A DNA stretch of 64,000 bases from Roseovarius sp. MMSF_3350 (GTDB taxonomy: Bacteria > Pseudomonadota > Alphaproteobacteria > Rhodobacterales > Rhodobacteraceae). The position numbers and the translations under genes are program-made. Positions 52,147-61,371 of the stretch are shown one piece after another. The stretch spans positions 84,763 to 148,762 of the forward strand of contig NZ_JASHIZ010000010.1 in the NCBI RefSeq assembly GCF_030733425.1, given 5' to 3'. Each line of letters opens with the position of its first letter. Position 1 is the first letter of the stretch. Under the pieces are notes generated by a model, which saw nothing but the letters and a program-made list of their open reading frames with translations, was not told the origin of the DNA and did no database searches.

Positions 52147-53322
52147 ATGCCAAAAGTTGGATTACGGGAATTCTATACTCTGGGTCGCACTCTCGCGAAC
52201 GGGCAATTGCTGCGTTATGCGCGGGGCAAGCAAGGCTACACTGCCAGGTTCGAAGCGCAACTCGCAGAGCAGATCGGGATCAAGCACGTTCTCACTGTCA
52301 ACAGCGGAACCAGCGCGCTGATCACGGCGCTGGCAGCGGCTGGCATCGGTCCCGGTGACGAGGTGCTCGTGCCGGCCTACACATGGGTGGCCACTGCACT
52401 GGCGCCGCTCGCGGTAGGGGCCGTGCCCGTCCTGGTCGATATAGATGAAAGCCTGACCATCGATCCGCGCGACATTGAACGCCGGATCACGCCGCACACC
52501 AAGGCCATCATTCCAGTGCATATGCTGAACCTCGTCTGTGACATGGACGCGATCATGGAGATCGCGAAACGTCATGATCTCTTGGTGATCGAAGATGCCT
52601 GCCAAGGCGTTGGTGTGCGCTACAAGCAAAACCGGGTGGGAACCATCGGCGACCTTGGGGCCTTCAGCTTCAACCACTTCAAGAATATGACCTCCGGCGA
52701 GGGTGGCGCGGTGCTCACCAACGACGATCGATATTTCGTGCGGGCCCAGATGTATCACGATCCCGGCAGCTTCATCCGGGGCCACGACAAAACCGACGAA
52801 CCGCTGTTCTCGGCCATGAATTTCAGAGTATCCGAACTGACCGGAGCGGTGCTTCATGCCCAACTGCCCCGGCTGGACCCGCTACTCGACCGGATGCGCG
52901 TGCGGTATCCGATCGTCGCCGAAGCTTTTGACAACCTGGATCATTGCCGCTTGTCCCCGCACAACGATCCCGAGAACGCGGTCGCGTTGAGCGTCATTTT
53001 CGATACGCCCGACGACGCGGCGGCCGCGGCGCGAACCCGTGGGATGGAACGGCTGATCGACACTGACAGGCACGTGTTCACGAACTGGGACGCGGTGCTG
53101 TCGAAACGCGCTTTCAATCCGAAGATGAACCCGCATAACTGGGCGCACCGCGACGTCCAGTACCGTGCAGAGGATTATTCGACGACATTGGATATACTCG
53201 CACGGACCTGCAGGGTCGCCCTGGGTGCGCAGTTCCCGGTTCCGTTCATGCGAATGCGCAAGCGGGTTATTCGCAAGGCAATCGCGAGCCGTCCGATGGC
53301 GCCCGTCGCAGCGATGGGCTGA
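52147..53322 (+). CDS. DegT/DnrJ/EryC1-type aminotransferase
   Basis: 391 residues, PLP enzyme of fold type I. TVNSGTSALITALAAAGIGPGDEVLVPAYTW binds the cofactor phosphate (partly quoted), D150 is in VIEDACQGVG, and the PLP Lys is K179 (SFNHFKNMTSGEGG). The family aminates keto-sugars, usually nucleotide-linked. GGGGGA precedes the ATG by about six bases. No sugar dehydratase or epimerase that would make a classical NDP-4-keto-sugar is in the window; the following flavoenzyme may supply a keto-sugar. Confidence 0.92.
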   Translation: MPKVGLREFYTLGRTLANGQLLRYARGKQGYTARFEAQLAEQIGIKHVLTVNSGTSALITALAAAGIGPGDEVLVPAYTWVATALAPLAVGAVPVLVDIDESLTIDPRDIERRITPHTKAIIPVHMLNLVCDMDAIMEIAKRHDLLVIEDACQGVGVRYKQNRVGTIGDLGAFSFNHFKNMTSGEGGAVLTNDDRYFVRAQMYHDPGSFIRGHDKTDEPLFSAMNFRVSELTGAVLHAQLPRLDPLLDRMRVRYPIVAEAFDNLDHCRLSPHNDPENAVALSVIFDTPDDAAAAARTRGMERLIDTDRHVFTNWDAVLSKRAFNPKMNPHNWAHRDVQYRAEDYSTTLDILARTCRVALGAQFPVPFMRMRKRVIRKAIASRPMAPVAAMG

Positions 53323-53403
53323 TCAGACCCTTTCGGTATTCCGACGACCAGACTTGGAGAAGGCAATGCGATTTGCGGCAGGGGCGGTACTGAGATTGGG
53401 ATC

Positions 53404-55164
53404 GTGCCTGGGCTAGAGATTTCCCAGATCGCCGATGGTGATGCCGAAAACCGCCTGTCTTGCGATGTGCTCGTGATCGGCGGAGGCCCCGCCGGATTGA
53501 CCGTCGCCAGGGGGCTCGAGGGATCGGGCCTGGACGTGCTGGTGCTGGAAAGCGGGCAGCTTGAAGAAACGCCGGATGCAGATGCGCTTAACCATGTGAT
53601 CGTGGATTCCGCGACCTGGACAGAGGCGCAAGCCCGAAGGCGAACGAAATACCATGCGCCTCAGACAAAATTCTGGAGCCACGAGCGGCAGGGATACGGC
53701 GTCAGGTGCCGGACCTTGGGAGGATCGACCGTTGCCTGGGCCGGCAAGTCCGCAGCCTTTGGCGGGATTGACTATGCAAGACGGGACTGGGTGCCCGGCA
53801 GCGGTTGGCCGATCGATCATCATGACCTCGGCCCCCACCTGGACCGCGCGGCCGCAAGCCTCAACCTGGGCGCAAACTGCTATGATGACCATCTTTGGAC
53901 GTTGATGAAGCGAAGACCGCCCGAACCACGCCCCGATCCTGCCGTGCTCGGCTCGTTCTTCTGGCAGTTCTCACGCTCGACGATCAGGCCGATGGAAGTG
54001 ATGCATGTCGGGACAGAATTCGTGAATGCGCCGGCCCGTGGGTGCCGGATCATGACCGATGCGACCGCCATCGAGATCCTCACGAACGCCACAGGCAAAA
54101 TGGCGACCGGCGTGCGCGGTGCGAGCAGATCCGGCAAACCGTTCATCGCGAAAGCCGGAACAGTCGTACTTGCCGCGAGCGCCATTGAAAACGCGCGTAT
54201 CCTGCTCAACTCCAGGGCGCATGATCGACACGGACTTGCCAACTCCCATGACACGGTCGGTCGATTTCTCATGGATCACGCCGGAGCGGTCGTGGCGGGG
54301 TTCGAGAGCCAAGACATCGACAGAATGGCGCAGCTGTTCGGTTTTTTCGGGCTGAAGACCCATGGTGCCGTCAACATGTACATGCGTGGCATCGCCCCAA
54401 GCGAGAGCGTGCAGCAAGCCGAAGGCCTGCTGAATTGCGCAGCTTACATGCCGGGTGAACGCGCGCCCGACAATCCGTGGGATGCCCTGAAACGGATCCT
54501 TAAACGGCGAAGCGAAAGCTATCTCTCGGATGGGATGACCGTCGCCAAATCCCCTGGCCTGATCGTCCGGGGCATGGGGCGCCTCGCGATCCAGAACCCA
54601 AGGTTTCCGCAGGGTCTGTCCCGGTTCATTGTCGATCAGGTCATTCGCTTCAGGCCGAACATGGCAGTGGAAGAATTTATGACGGGCGGTGTCCCGCACA
54701 AGCTGGTGAGGCTCCCGATAGAAGTGATCTGCGAGCAGGCGCCTGATCCGGAAAACCGGGTCACCCTGTCCAGCCATGTCGATCGTTTCGGTGTGCCCTA
54801 TCCAGAGGTGCGATGGAAGCTAGGCGAACTGGAGCGACGAACCATCATGCGTTTTGCGGAACTCATGTGTCTCGAGTTCGAGAAGGCCGGTTTGCCTGTA
54901 CCGGTTCTCGAGGACTGGGTCAGGCAAAACGACTTCGAAAAGGCGTCGATCATCGATATGGGGCATACGGCGGGCACCACGCGGATGTCCGATGATCCCG
55001 GAAACGGCGTCGTCGATCGGAACTGCAAAGTGCATGGAATAAAAGGCCTCTACGTGGCAGGCGCGTCGGTATTTCCCACAAGCGGCCATGCGAACCCGAC
55101 CTTGATGATTGTCGCCCTCGCCTTTCGCCTCGCGGATCATCTGAGGCATCGCTCAGCGACGTGA
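53404..55164 (+). CDS. GMC-family FAD-dependent oxidoreductase
   Basis: 586 residues, GTG start. FAD-binding VLVIGGGPAGLTVARGLEG near the N-terminus, GGSTVAWAGKSAAF substrate region, and GMC_oxred_C at the end: DMGHTAGTTRMSDDP and VDRNCKVHGIKGLYVAGASVFPTSGHANPTL, with the active-site His/Asn pair probably in GHANPT. Related enzymes oxidise sugar hydroxyls (glucoside 3-dehydrogenase, pyranose oxidase, gluconate dehydrogenase). No Tat signal, so cytoplasmic. It lies 81 bp after DegT and ends 66 bp before the tRNA 3' end. Confidence 0.9.
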   Translation: MPGLEISQIADGDAENRLSCDVLVIGGGPAGLTVARGLEGSGLDVLVLESGQLEETPDADALNHVIVDSATWTEAQARRRTKYHAPQTKFWSHERQGYGVRCRTLGGSTVAWAGKSAAFGGIDYARRDWVPGSGWPIDHHDLGPHLDRAAASLNLGANCYDDHLWTLMKRRPPEPRPDPAVLGSFFWQFSRSTIRPMEVMHVGTEFVNAPARGCRIMTDATAIEILTNATGKMATGVRGASRSGKPFIAKAGTVVLAASAIENARILLNSRAHDRHGLANSHDTVGRFLMDHAGAVVAGFESQDIDRMAQLFGFFGLKTHGAVNMYMRGIAPSESVQQAEGLLNCAAYMPGERAPDNPWDALKRILKRRSESYLSDGMTVAKSPGLIVRGMGRLAIQNPRFPQGLSRFIVDQVIRFRPNMAVEEFMTGGVPHKLVRLPIEVICEQAPDPENRVTLSSHVDRFGVPYPEVRWKLGELERRTIMRFAELMCLEFEKAGLPVPVLEDWVRQNDFEKASIIDMGHTAGTTRMSDDPGNGVVDRNCKVHGIKGLYVAGASVFPTSGHANPTLMIVALAFRLADHLRHRSAT

Positions 55165-55230
55165 ATTAGCGGCCTTGATACCATCTGACGCGCTTTGAAC
55201 GCGACGCAGAGTATTGAACGTAATGGTAAG

Positions 55231-55307
<77 letters not shown>

Positions 55308-55388
55308 CTGCTCCGTGCTATACCCGGTTCGTTTCCCCGTCGCAACGATGAAAAACCGAGCTCGGACAGCGCAGGCCGCCGTGCGATG

Positions 55389-55679
55389 TCAGGGGCGTCC
55401 GCCCTGCTGCCCGCCGCCACCGGTGCCGCCGCCGGACTGGGGCTGGCCCGGAATACGGGGCGTCTGCGGATCGTAGTCGGGCAGGCACTCACCACGACCG
55501 GCGGCGCTGGTTTGCCCTCCGCCACCGGGACAGCCACCGCCGCCCCCGTCGCTGTCATACTTGGTCATGATCGGGTCGGGCGTGATCGCGGCCCGGCTCT
55601 GGGTCGTGGGGGTCTCGGTGCAGGCCGACAGGGTGGCTCCCATGAGGGCGGCAAAGGCGGTTGTGCGAAGCGTGAACAT
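55389..55679 (-). CDS. Small glycine-rich predicted lipoprotein
   Basis: 96 residues. Signal peptide with lipobox LSAC (C20), then a Thr/Ser-rich stretch and a very Gly/Pro/Gln-rich C-terminus (SGGGTGGGGQQGG) with two more cysteines (GCPGG, GECLPDYD). No recognised domain. An AGGAG site precedes the ATG. It lies 66 bp after sufS in the same direction and 81 bp from the tRNA; may be expressed on its own. Confidence 0.7.
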   Translation of the reverse strand: MFTLRTTAFAALMGATLSACTETPTTQSRAAITPDPIMTKYDSDGGGGGCPGGGGQTSAAGRGECLPDYDPQTPRIPGQPQSGGGTGGGGQQGGRP

Positions 55680-55745
55680 GATGATCTCCTTGGTGTTCCG
55701 GCCATGGGTCGGTACGCCAGGATGATCCGTTCAATCTTTTTTCGG

Positions 55746-56966
55746 TCAAGCGAAAAGCTCGTGCGCCAGTTCCAGCGCGTCGACCAGCGCGTCGACTTCG
55801 GCCTCGGTATTGTAAAGGCCGAACGAGGCGCGGCAGGTCGCCGTCAGCCCGATATGATCCATCAGCGGCCCGGCGCAGTGATGCCCCGCGCGCACCGCCA
55901 CACCCTTCTTGTCGAGGATGGTCGAGATGTCATGCGCGTGCGCCGCGCCGTCCAGCGTGAACGAGAAGATCGCCGCCTTGTCCGGCGTCTGTCCCTGCAC
56001 CTGCAACCAGTTAAGCCCGCCGAGCTTGCCCACGGCATAGTCGCGCAGCCGGTCCTCGTGGGCGGCGATGTTTTCCATCCCCAGCCCCATCATGTACTCC
56101 AGCGCGACGCCCAGTCCGATGGTCTGCACGATCCCGGGCGTGCCCGCCTCGAACTTCATCGGCGCGGCGGCATAGCTCACCTCGTCCTTGCTGACCTCGC
56201 GGATCATGTCGCCACCGCCCATGAAGGGCCGCATCTCGGCCAACCGGTCCTTGTGCACGAAAATCGCGCCCGACCCCGACGGACCATACAGCTTGTGGCC
56301 GGTGATGGCATAGAAATCCACGCCCAGCTCATCCAGGTTCAGCGGCATGTGCACCGCCGCCTGGCTGCCATCCACCAGCACGGGCACGCCCTTGGCGTGG
56401 GCGGCATCTATGATCGTCTTGACGTCGACCTTGGTGCCCAGCACGTTCGACAGGTGCGTGATCGCCACCAGTTTGGTTTTCGGCCCGATCGCGTCGATCA
56501 CCTTTTGCGGGTCCAGCGCGCCGGTGCTGTCGGTGTCCACCCATTTCAGCGCCACGCCCTGCCGTTCGCGCAGGAAATGCCAGGGCACGATGTTGGCATG
56601 GTGTTCCATCACCGACAGGACGATCTCGTCGCCCGCCTCCATCAGGGGCATGGCCCAGCCATGGGCGACCATGTTGATCCCCTCGGTGGTACCGGAATTG
56701 AGCACGATCTGGTTTTCGTTCGCCACGCCAAGAAAGCGCGCGATGGTGCCGCGCACGGCCTCGTATTTCTCGGTCGCCAGGTTCGACAGGTAATGCAACC
56801 CGCGATGCACGTTGGCATATTCGTGGCTGTAGGCCGTGGTAATCGCATCGATCACCACCTGCGGTTTCTGCGCGCTGGCGCCGTTGTCGAGATAGACCAG
56901 CGGCTTGCCGTTCACCTCGCGCGACAGAATGGGAAAGTCGCGGCGGATCGCGTCGATATCGTACAT
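55746..56966 (-). CDS. sufS: Cysteine desulfurase SufS
   Basis: 406 residues, group II desulfurase. Start ATG at MYDIDAIRRDFPIL with AGGAG about eight bases upstream; a 29-codon extension is rejected. PLP Lys in YAITGHKLYGPSGSG, catalytic Cys in LTATCRASFGLYNT, and His motif MEHHANIVPW. It takes sulfur from cysteine for SufBCD. Last suf gene of the operon, one base after a membrane-protein gene. No sufE or sufU for activation lies in the window. Confidence 0.96.
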   Translation of the reverse strand: MYDIDAIRRDFPILSREVNGKPLVYLDNGASAQKPQVVIDAITTAYSHEYANVHRGLHYLSNLATEKYEAVRGTIARFLGVANENQIVLNSGTTEGINMVAHGWAMPLMEAGDEIVLSVMEHHANIVPWHFLRERQGVALKWVDTDSTGALDPQKVIDAIGPKTKLVAITHLSNVLGTKVDVKTIIDAAHAKGVPVLVDGSQAAVHMPLNLDELGVDFYAITGHKLYGPSGSGAIFVHKDRLAEMRPFMGGGDMIREVSKDEVSYAAAPMKFEAGTPGIVQTIGLGVALEYMMGLGMENIAAHEDRLRDYAVGKLGGLNWLQVQGQTPDKAAIFSFTLDGAAHAHDISTILDKKGVAVRAGHHCAGPLMDHIGLTATCRASFGLYNTEAEVDALVDALELAHELFA

Positions 56967-56967
56967 C

Positions 56968-57579
56968 TCAGACTGCTCCTGTCGTTGTGGCGAAAAGGCC
57001 GCCGATGATGCCCGTGATGATGGACAGCCCCACCAATACGCCGAAGATTGCAATCAACATCACGCCGAACGCCTTGAGCGGGCTGCCTAGCCCATGCGCC
57101 ACATCGAGCATGTTGGACACCGCCCACATCCACCAGACGATAAAGACCAGCAGACCCAGTGACGACAGGATCGGGATGACGAGGCCCAGAAGGACAAAGC
57201 CCGCCACCAGCACGAAGCTGACCGCCTGCAGCAGGGTGATGACCGCCAGAACCTCGGGCAAGCTGCCGCGCCCGCCCAGGCCGCGACCGACCCAATACAG
57301 CATGAAGACCGACAGAACCGCCCTGCCCCATTGCATGACCGCAAAGATCAGCGGCGAACTGTAGACCGGCGACGTCCTGAGAAGATCGCCAAGCTCGCCC
57401 TCGGGAATGGGCGCGGCCTGAACCAGTGCGGCCACGACGCCCGAGGTCACGACGGAGATCAGCGACACCGCGATCCAGAGCGCCTGCACGGGCAGGTTCA
57501 TCCCCAGGATCCGCGCCGCCCCGCTGCGCGGGTCTCGCACGGTGGTCACGAACAGGGGCTTGAGTGCTGTTTCGGTCAT
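56968..57579 (-). CDS. YIP1-like multi-pass membrane protein
   Basis: 203 residues, about five hydrophobic segments, ATG at MTETALKPLF. WVGRGLGG near the middle and the polar N-terminus with RDPRSGAARILGMNLPVQALW resemble the YIP1/DUF1282 group. It overlaps the preceding similar-sized membrane gene by 4 bp and ends one base before the sufS start. In the middle of a suf operon its role is unknown; it might help target Fe-S assembly to the membrane or simply share the promoter. Confidence 0.8.
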   Translation of the reverse strand: MTETALKPLFVTTVRDPRSGAARILGMNLPVQALWIAVSLISVVTSGVVAALVQAAPIPEGELGDLLRTSPVYSSPLIFAVMQWGRAVLSVFMLYWVGRGLGGRGSLPEVLAVITLLQAVSFVLVAGFVLLGLVIPILSSLGLLVFIVWWMWAVSNMLDVAHGLGSPLKAFGVMLIAIFGVLVGLSIITGIIGGLFATTTGAV

Positions 57580-58061
57580 GACTGTCCCCATCCCGCTTCG
57601 CGCAGGTCCGAGACCCAGACCCACAGGAACGCCACAAGCCATATCGCGCCCACCGCCGTCAAGCCCGGACCGGGGCCGATGAAACCCGCCACAAGGCCAT
57701 GCAGCAGCTTGATCGGACTGGCCACCAGCCATGCCCAGAACAGCGCCAGCCGCGTGGCATAGCCCGAGGCGCGGCCGCCCATGATGCGCACCACAAGCTG
57801 GGTGAGCGTGCCGATGCCGTAGAAGATCAGCGGCGCGATGAAGATCCATCCCAAGAGCGCCCCGCCCAGCATCGGGTTCAGCTCCTGCCCGGTCAGGTGC
57901 GCCTCGCGCGCAAGGCGCGGCCACTCGGAAATGAAGAAGAGCGCGCAGCCCGCCATCAGGATGGCCAGCGCACGCCCTTCGTTCGCGCCCATCGCCAGCA
58001 GGCGACGGAACACCGTTCGCGGGCCGCGATAGGCGGCCACGATATCGGTGGTGACCGGCAT
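57576..58061 (-). CDS. YIP1-like multi-pass membrane protein
   Basis: 161 residues, about four hydrophobic segments (near 30-50, 65-90, 105-125, 130-150). N-terminus VTTDIVAAYRGPRTVFRRLLAMGANEGRALA is typical of small YIP1-like alphaproteobacterial proteins. The ATG overlaps the sufD stop as TGATG and the stop overlaps the next gene (ATGA), so all are coupled. Likely forms a pair with the following membrane protein. Function unknown. Confidence 0.8.
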   Translation of the reverse strand: MPVTTDIVAAYRGPRTVFRRLLAMGANEGRALAILMAGCALFFISEWPRLAREAHLTGQELNPMLGGALLGWIFIAPLIFYGIGTLTQLVVRIMGGRASGYATRLALFWAWLVASPIKLLHGLVAGFIGPGPGLTAVGAIWLVAFLWVWVSDLREAGWGQS

Positions 58062-59347
58062 CAGCCGCGCCGCCGCACCAGCCAGCCTTCAAGGCGCGCG
58101 ACGATCCCGTCGCGCAGGCCCTCGTCCTCGATCTCTTCCACCGCCTCGGCCAGGAAGGCCAGCGTCAGAAGGTCGGTCGCGATGGACCTGGGCACGCCGC
58201 GCGCGCGCAGGTAAAATAGCGCCTCCTCGTCGATCGCGCCCGAGGTCGAGCCGTGCGAGCAGGCCACATCGTCGGCGTAGATCTCCAGCTCCGGCTTCGC
58301 CAGGAATTCGCTGTCGCCATCCAGCAGCAGCGACTGGCTGATCTGGTAGCCATCGGTCTTCTGCGCGCCTTCCTTCACCAGGATCTTGCCCTGGAAAACG
58401 CCCACCGCGCCGTTGCGCAGGACCTTCTTGAACACCTGCCGGCTTTCGCAATTCTCGGCGTCATGGGTGATGAAAACGGTGTCGTCATGGTGAAAATCAC
58501 CGTCGCCGACGCAGGCGCCCGCAACATGCGCGATGGCATCGTCGCCGGTCAGCTCGATCACGCACTCGTTGCGCGTCAGCACGCCGTTGGCAGTCATGGT
58601 GAAGGACTTGAAGGCGCTTTCCCGGCCCAGCCGCGCGAAGATATGCGTCACCGCGCGGCGCTCGTGGTCGCGGCCTTGGGTGCGCACGTGGTGGAATGCG
58701 GCGGTGTCGGCCACGTCGACCTCCATCACCTTGTTGAACCGCGCGGCGGCGGGCCCGTTTTCCAGAACGGTCAGATCCGCGCCCGCGTCCAGCTTGATGA
58801 CGTGGTGCAGGATCGCGTCCGAAGTCTCTGATTCGTGGTGATAAATCAGGTTGATCGGTTTGCTGGCCTTGCCGGTCACATGGATCAGCACGCCATCGCT
58901 CGCGGCGGCGGTGTTCAGCGTCGCCAAAGGCCGCGCCACGGGCGTCTGGCCATTGGTTTCCAGCGCGCCGTACAGGTCCTTGGCCCAATGGATATCGGCC
59001 TGGCCCGCCTCGGCCAGACGGTCGATCTTCACGCCCTCAAGGCTCAGGTTATCGCTGGCCTCGGCATCGAACACACCGTCCCGGAACACGATCTTAAGGC
59101 GGTCGACATCGTCGAACATCTCGGTCTCGTCGCTCTCGAACACGGCGGCCTTGGGCGCCTCCGCCTCGACCAGCGTGTCGGGGCGGGTGAACTTCCAATA
59201 CTCGTCGCGCCGTTGCGGCAGGCCCGCGGCCCGCAGCCGTGCCAGCGCGTCCTCGCGTGCCACCTTGGACCAGCCAGCCGCGTCGGGCAGGCTCAGCGCG
59301 GCAAGGCGCGCCTCGGTGGCGTCCTGTTTCGCTTGGGGCAAGGCCAT
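58061..59347 (-). CDS. sufD: Fe-S assembly scaffold subunit SufD
   Basis: 428 residues, beta-helix protein. SufBD core at the C-terminal half: HHVRTQGRDHERRAVTHIF, CVGDGDFHHDDTVFITHDAENCESRQVFKKVL, FQGKILVKEGAQKTDGYQ, CSHGSTSGAIDEEALFYLRARGVP. The N-terminus is SufD-like rather than SufB-like (RDEYWKFTRPDTL). It partners with SufB and SufC. Starts directly after sufC ends. Confidence 0.95.
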   Translation of the reverse strand: MALPQAKQDATEARLAALSLPDAAGWSKVAREDALARLRAAGLPQRRDEYWKFTRPDTLVEAEAPKAAVFESDETEMFDDVDRLKIVFRDGVFDAEASDNLSLEGVKIDRLAEAGQADIHWAKDLYGALETNGQTPVARPLATLNTAAASDGVLIHVTGKASKPINLIYHHESETSDAILHHVIKLDAGADLTVLENGPAAARFNKVMEVDVADTAAFHHVRTQGRDHERRAVTHIFARLGRESAFKSFTMTANGVLTRNECVIELTGDDAIAHVAGACVGDGDFHHDDTVFITHDAENCESRQVFKKVLRNGAVGVFQGKILVKEGAQKTDGYQISQSLLLDGDSEFLAKPELEIYADDVACSHGSTSGAIDEEALFYLRARGVPRSIATDLLTLAFLAEAVEEIEDEGLRDGIVARLEGWLVRRRG

Positions 59348-60103
59348 TTACGCCACCTCCGCCTTGATATCGGCATACCCGTTCTTCTCGACCTCGAGCG
59401 CCAGTTCCGGCCCGCCGGTCTTCACGATGCGGCCTTCGGACATGATGTGCACCACGTCGGGTTTGATATGGTCCAGCAGGCGCTGGTAGTGCGTGATCAC
59501 CAGGAACCCGCGGCCCGCGTCGCGCAGCGCGTTCACGCCCTGCGACACCAGCTTCATCGCGTCCACGTCGAGGCCGGAGTCCGTCTCGTCCAGAATGCAC
59601 ATTTTCGGTTCAAGAACAGCCATCTGCAGGATTTCGTTGCGCTTCTTCTCACCGCCCGAGAAGCCCACGTTCACGGGCCGCTTCAGCATGTCGTTGCTCA
59701 TCTCCAGCGTGGCGGCCTTCTCGCGCACCAGCTTCAGGAAGTCGGCCGCACTCATCTCTTCTTCGCCCCGCGCCTTGCGCTGCGAATTCAGTGCGGTGCG
59801 CATGAAGGTCATGTTGCCCACGCCGGGGATCTCGACCGGGTACTGGAACGCCAGGAACAGCCCCGCCGCGGCACGCTCTTCGGGCTCCATGTCCAGGATG
59901 TCCTCGCCTTCCAGCGTGGCCGTGCCGCCGGTCACTTTATAGCCCTCACGGCCCGACAGAACATAGCTCAGCGTCGACTTGCCAGAGCCGTTCGGCCCCA
60001 TGATCGCGTGCACCTTGCCCGCCTCGACGGTCAGGTCGACGCCTTTCAGGATGGTCTTTTCCTCGTCTTCAAGATCGACCTTCAGGCCTTTGATCTCCAA
60101 CAT
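59348..60103 (-). CDS. sufC: Fe-S assembly ATPase SufC
   Basis: 251 residues, soluble ABC ATPase. Walker A MGPNGSGKST, Q-loop AFQYPVEIPGV, signature VGFSGGEKKRNEILQM, Walker B MCILDETDSGLDVDA, and switch His in VITHYQRLLDHI. Forms SufBC2D, which builds Fe-S clusters. It lies 30 bp after the methyltransferase-like gene, with an AGGAGAGAAAG site before the ATG. Confidence 0.97.
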   Translation of the reverse strand: MLEIKGLKVDLEDEEKTILKGVDLTVEAGKVHAIMGPNGSGKSTLSYVLSGREGYKVTGGTATLEGEDILDMEPEERAAAGLFLAFQYPVEIPGVGNMTFMRTALNSQRKARGEEEMSAADFLKLVREKAATLEMSNDMLKRPVNVGFSGGEKKRNEILQMAVLEPKMCILDETDSGLDVDAMKLVSQGVNALRDAGRGFLVITHYQRLLDHIKPDVVHIMSEGRIVKTGGPELALEVEKNGYADIKAEVA

Positions 60104-60133
60104 CTTTCTCTCCTTTTTCCTGTCGCTGCCCCC

Positions 60134-60736
60134 TCAGGGGCGCAGCATCATCTCGATCACGTTCAACAGCTCGTTCCGCGGCAGGGTCAGCGGCTGAACC
60201 TCGAACCCCGCCATGCGCCCCGTCATCCTTGGGGCGCCAATGAATTTCTCGACCACGTGGTACTGCTTGCGCCGCTTGTAGTCGTCGATAAACAGCTGCA
60301 CGGGCCGCTCGGTGCGAAGCGCCGTCGCCAGGACGCAGCCCGTCCGGAACCGCCCATCCACCAGCACCACGTCGGGCTGGCGGAACTCGGGCAGGTCCCA
60401 GACCTCCAGCGTGTAGCGCGGGTAGCGCATGTACTGCTCCGCGTCGGTCGGATAGCCCCACTCCTTCGTCGGGCCTATGTCGGACCAGATCACGTCCACC
60501 TCGGTGCCTTTGGCGGGCGCGTTCTCGTCGAACCAGCGACGCATCATCAGCGCCCAGTCCTTGTCGCTCTCCACCGAGAAGACCCGCTTGCCCGGCATCT
60601 CGCCCGCCATCACGGTCGACCCGCCCGACCCGTATTCCAGGATCACGTCGGCACCCGCGTAGGCCGCGCGCAGCACCTCCGCCTCGGCCTCCGGCAGCGT
60701 CAGCTCGGGCCGCGATATGGTGGCGGTCGGGTTCAT
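60134..60736 (-). CDS. Class I methyltransferase-like protein of unknown function
   Basis: 200 residues. ILEYGSGGSTVMAGEMPGKRVFSVESDKDW gives the glycine-rich motif I and an acidic motif of a Rossmann methyltransferase; VDVIWSDIGPTKEWGYP and PDVVLVDGRFRTGCVLATAL follow. DGRFR may replace the usual catalytic motif IV. Homologues are found in bacterial polysaccharide and suf contexts but the substrate is unknown. It starts two bases after the YbjQ-like gene's stop (60738). Confidence 0.75.
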   Translation of the reverse strand: MNPTATISRPELTLPEAEAEVLRAAYAGADVILEYGSGGSTVMAGEMPGKRVFSVESDKDWALMMRRWFDENAPAKGTEVDVIWSDIGPTKEWGYPTDAEQYMRYPRYTLEVWDLPEFRQPDVVLVDGRFRTGCVLATALRTERPVQLFIDDYKRRKQYHVVEKFIGAPRMTGRMAGFEVQPLTLPRNELLNVIEMMLRP

Positions 60737-60737
60737 C

Positions 60738-61052
60738 TCAGTCCAGCACCACCGCCGTCCCGCTGGCCGAAACCATCAGCATGGAATCCGCCAACACCTC
60801 GTAGTCCAGGTCGACCCCCACCACGGCATTCGCGCCCGCAGCCTTGGCCCGCTCTTCCAGCTCGTGCATGGCGGTGTCGCGGGCATCCTGCAGCTTGGTC
60901 TCGTAAGCGCCCGAGCGCCCGCCGACGATATCCGTCACCTGTGCGAAGAAATCGCGAAAGACATTGGCCCCCATGATCGCCTCGCCCACCACGATACCGC
61001 GGTAATCGATGATCTTGCGCCCTTCGATGGTGTTCGTCGTCGTGATGATCAT
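60738..61052 (-). CDS. YbjQ-like (heavy-metal-binding domain) protein
   Basis: 104 residues from ATG at [11 protein letters not shown]. YbjQ/UPF0145 family: [37 protein letters not shown], then [33 protein letters not shown] pentameric fold is known for the family; function is unclear. An upstream extension of 14 residues is rejected. Follows the small membrane-protein gene by 4 bp. Confidence 0.92.
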   Translation of the reverse strand: MIITTTNTIEGRKIIDYRGIVVGEAIMGANVFRDFFAQVTDIVGGRSGAYETKLQDARDTAMHELEERAKAAGANAVVGVDLDYEVLADSMLMVSASGTAVVLD

Positions 61053-61056
61053 GGTA

Positions 61057-61371
61057 TCACTCCGTCTTGTCGTGCGAAGCCGCCCGCGCCGCATTCAGGA
61101 TTCCGACCACGCGCACGCTCAGCCACCCCCAGATCATGAACAGGACCAGCCCCATGCCAAGTTCGGCCAGTTCTGCCTGACCGGGCCGGATCCAGCCGCT
61201 TTCGACCGCCTGCAGCGCGATCTCGTCATGGCTCATCGCCAGAACGAAGACCAGGAAATGGCCAAGCAGCAGCATGGTAAAGGTCCGGGTGCCGGACCGC
61301 AGGCGCCCCGAATGGCCAAGCCTCGGCAGCCGGCTCCGGGGCGCCTCGGGTGTCCGGCACCCTTCGGTCAT
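61057..61371 (-). CDS. Small two-segment membrane protein
   Basis: 104 residues. The ATG ([11 protein letters not shown]) overlaps the sufB stop as ATGA, which fixes the start. A basic N-terminus precedes two hydrophobic segments ([19 protein letters not shown], about 30-48, and [20 protein letters not shown], about 70-88). No family recognised. Translational coupling to sufB suggests a link to the Suf system, but no direct evidence. Confidence 0.75.
   Translation of the reverse strand: MTEGCRTPEAPRSRLPRLGHSGRLRSGTRTFTMLLLGHFLVFVLAMSHDEIALQAVESGWIRPGQAELAELGMGLVLFMIWGWLSVRVVGILNAARAASHDKTE

Noticed and set aside
53366..53416. Sixteen-codon frame overlapping the GMC start
   Set aside because: Could be a leader, but no ribosome site stands out and the GMC GTG start needs none of it; too weak to list.
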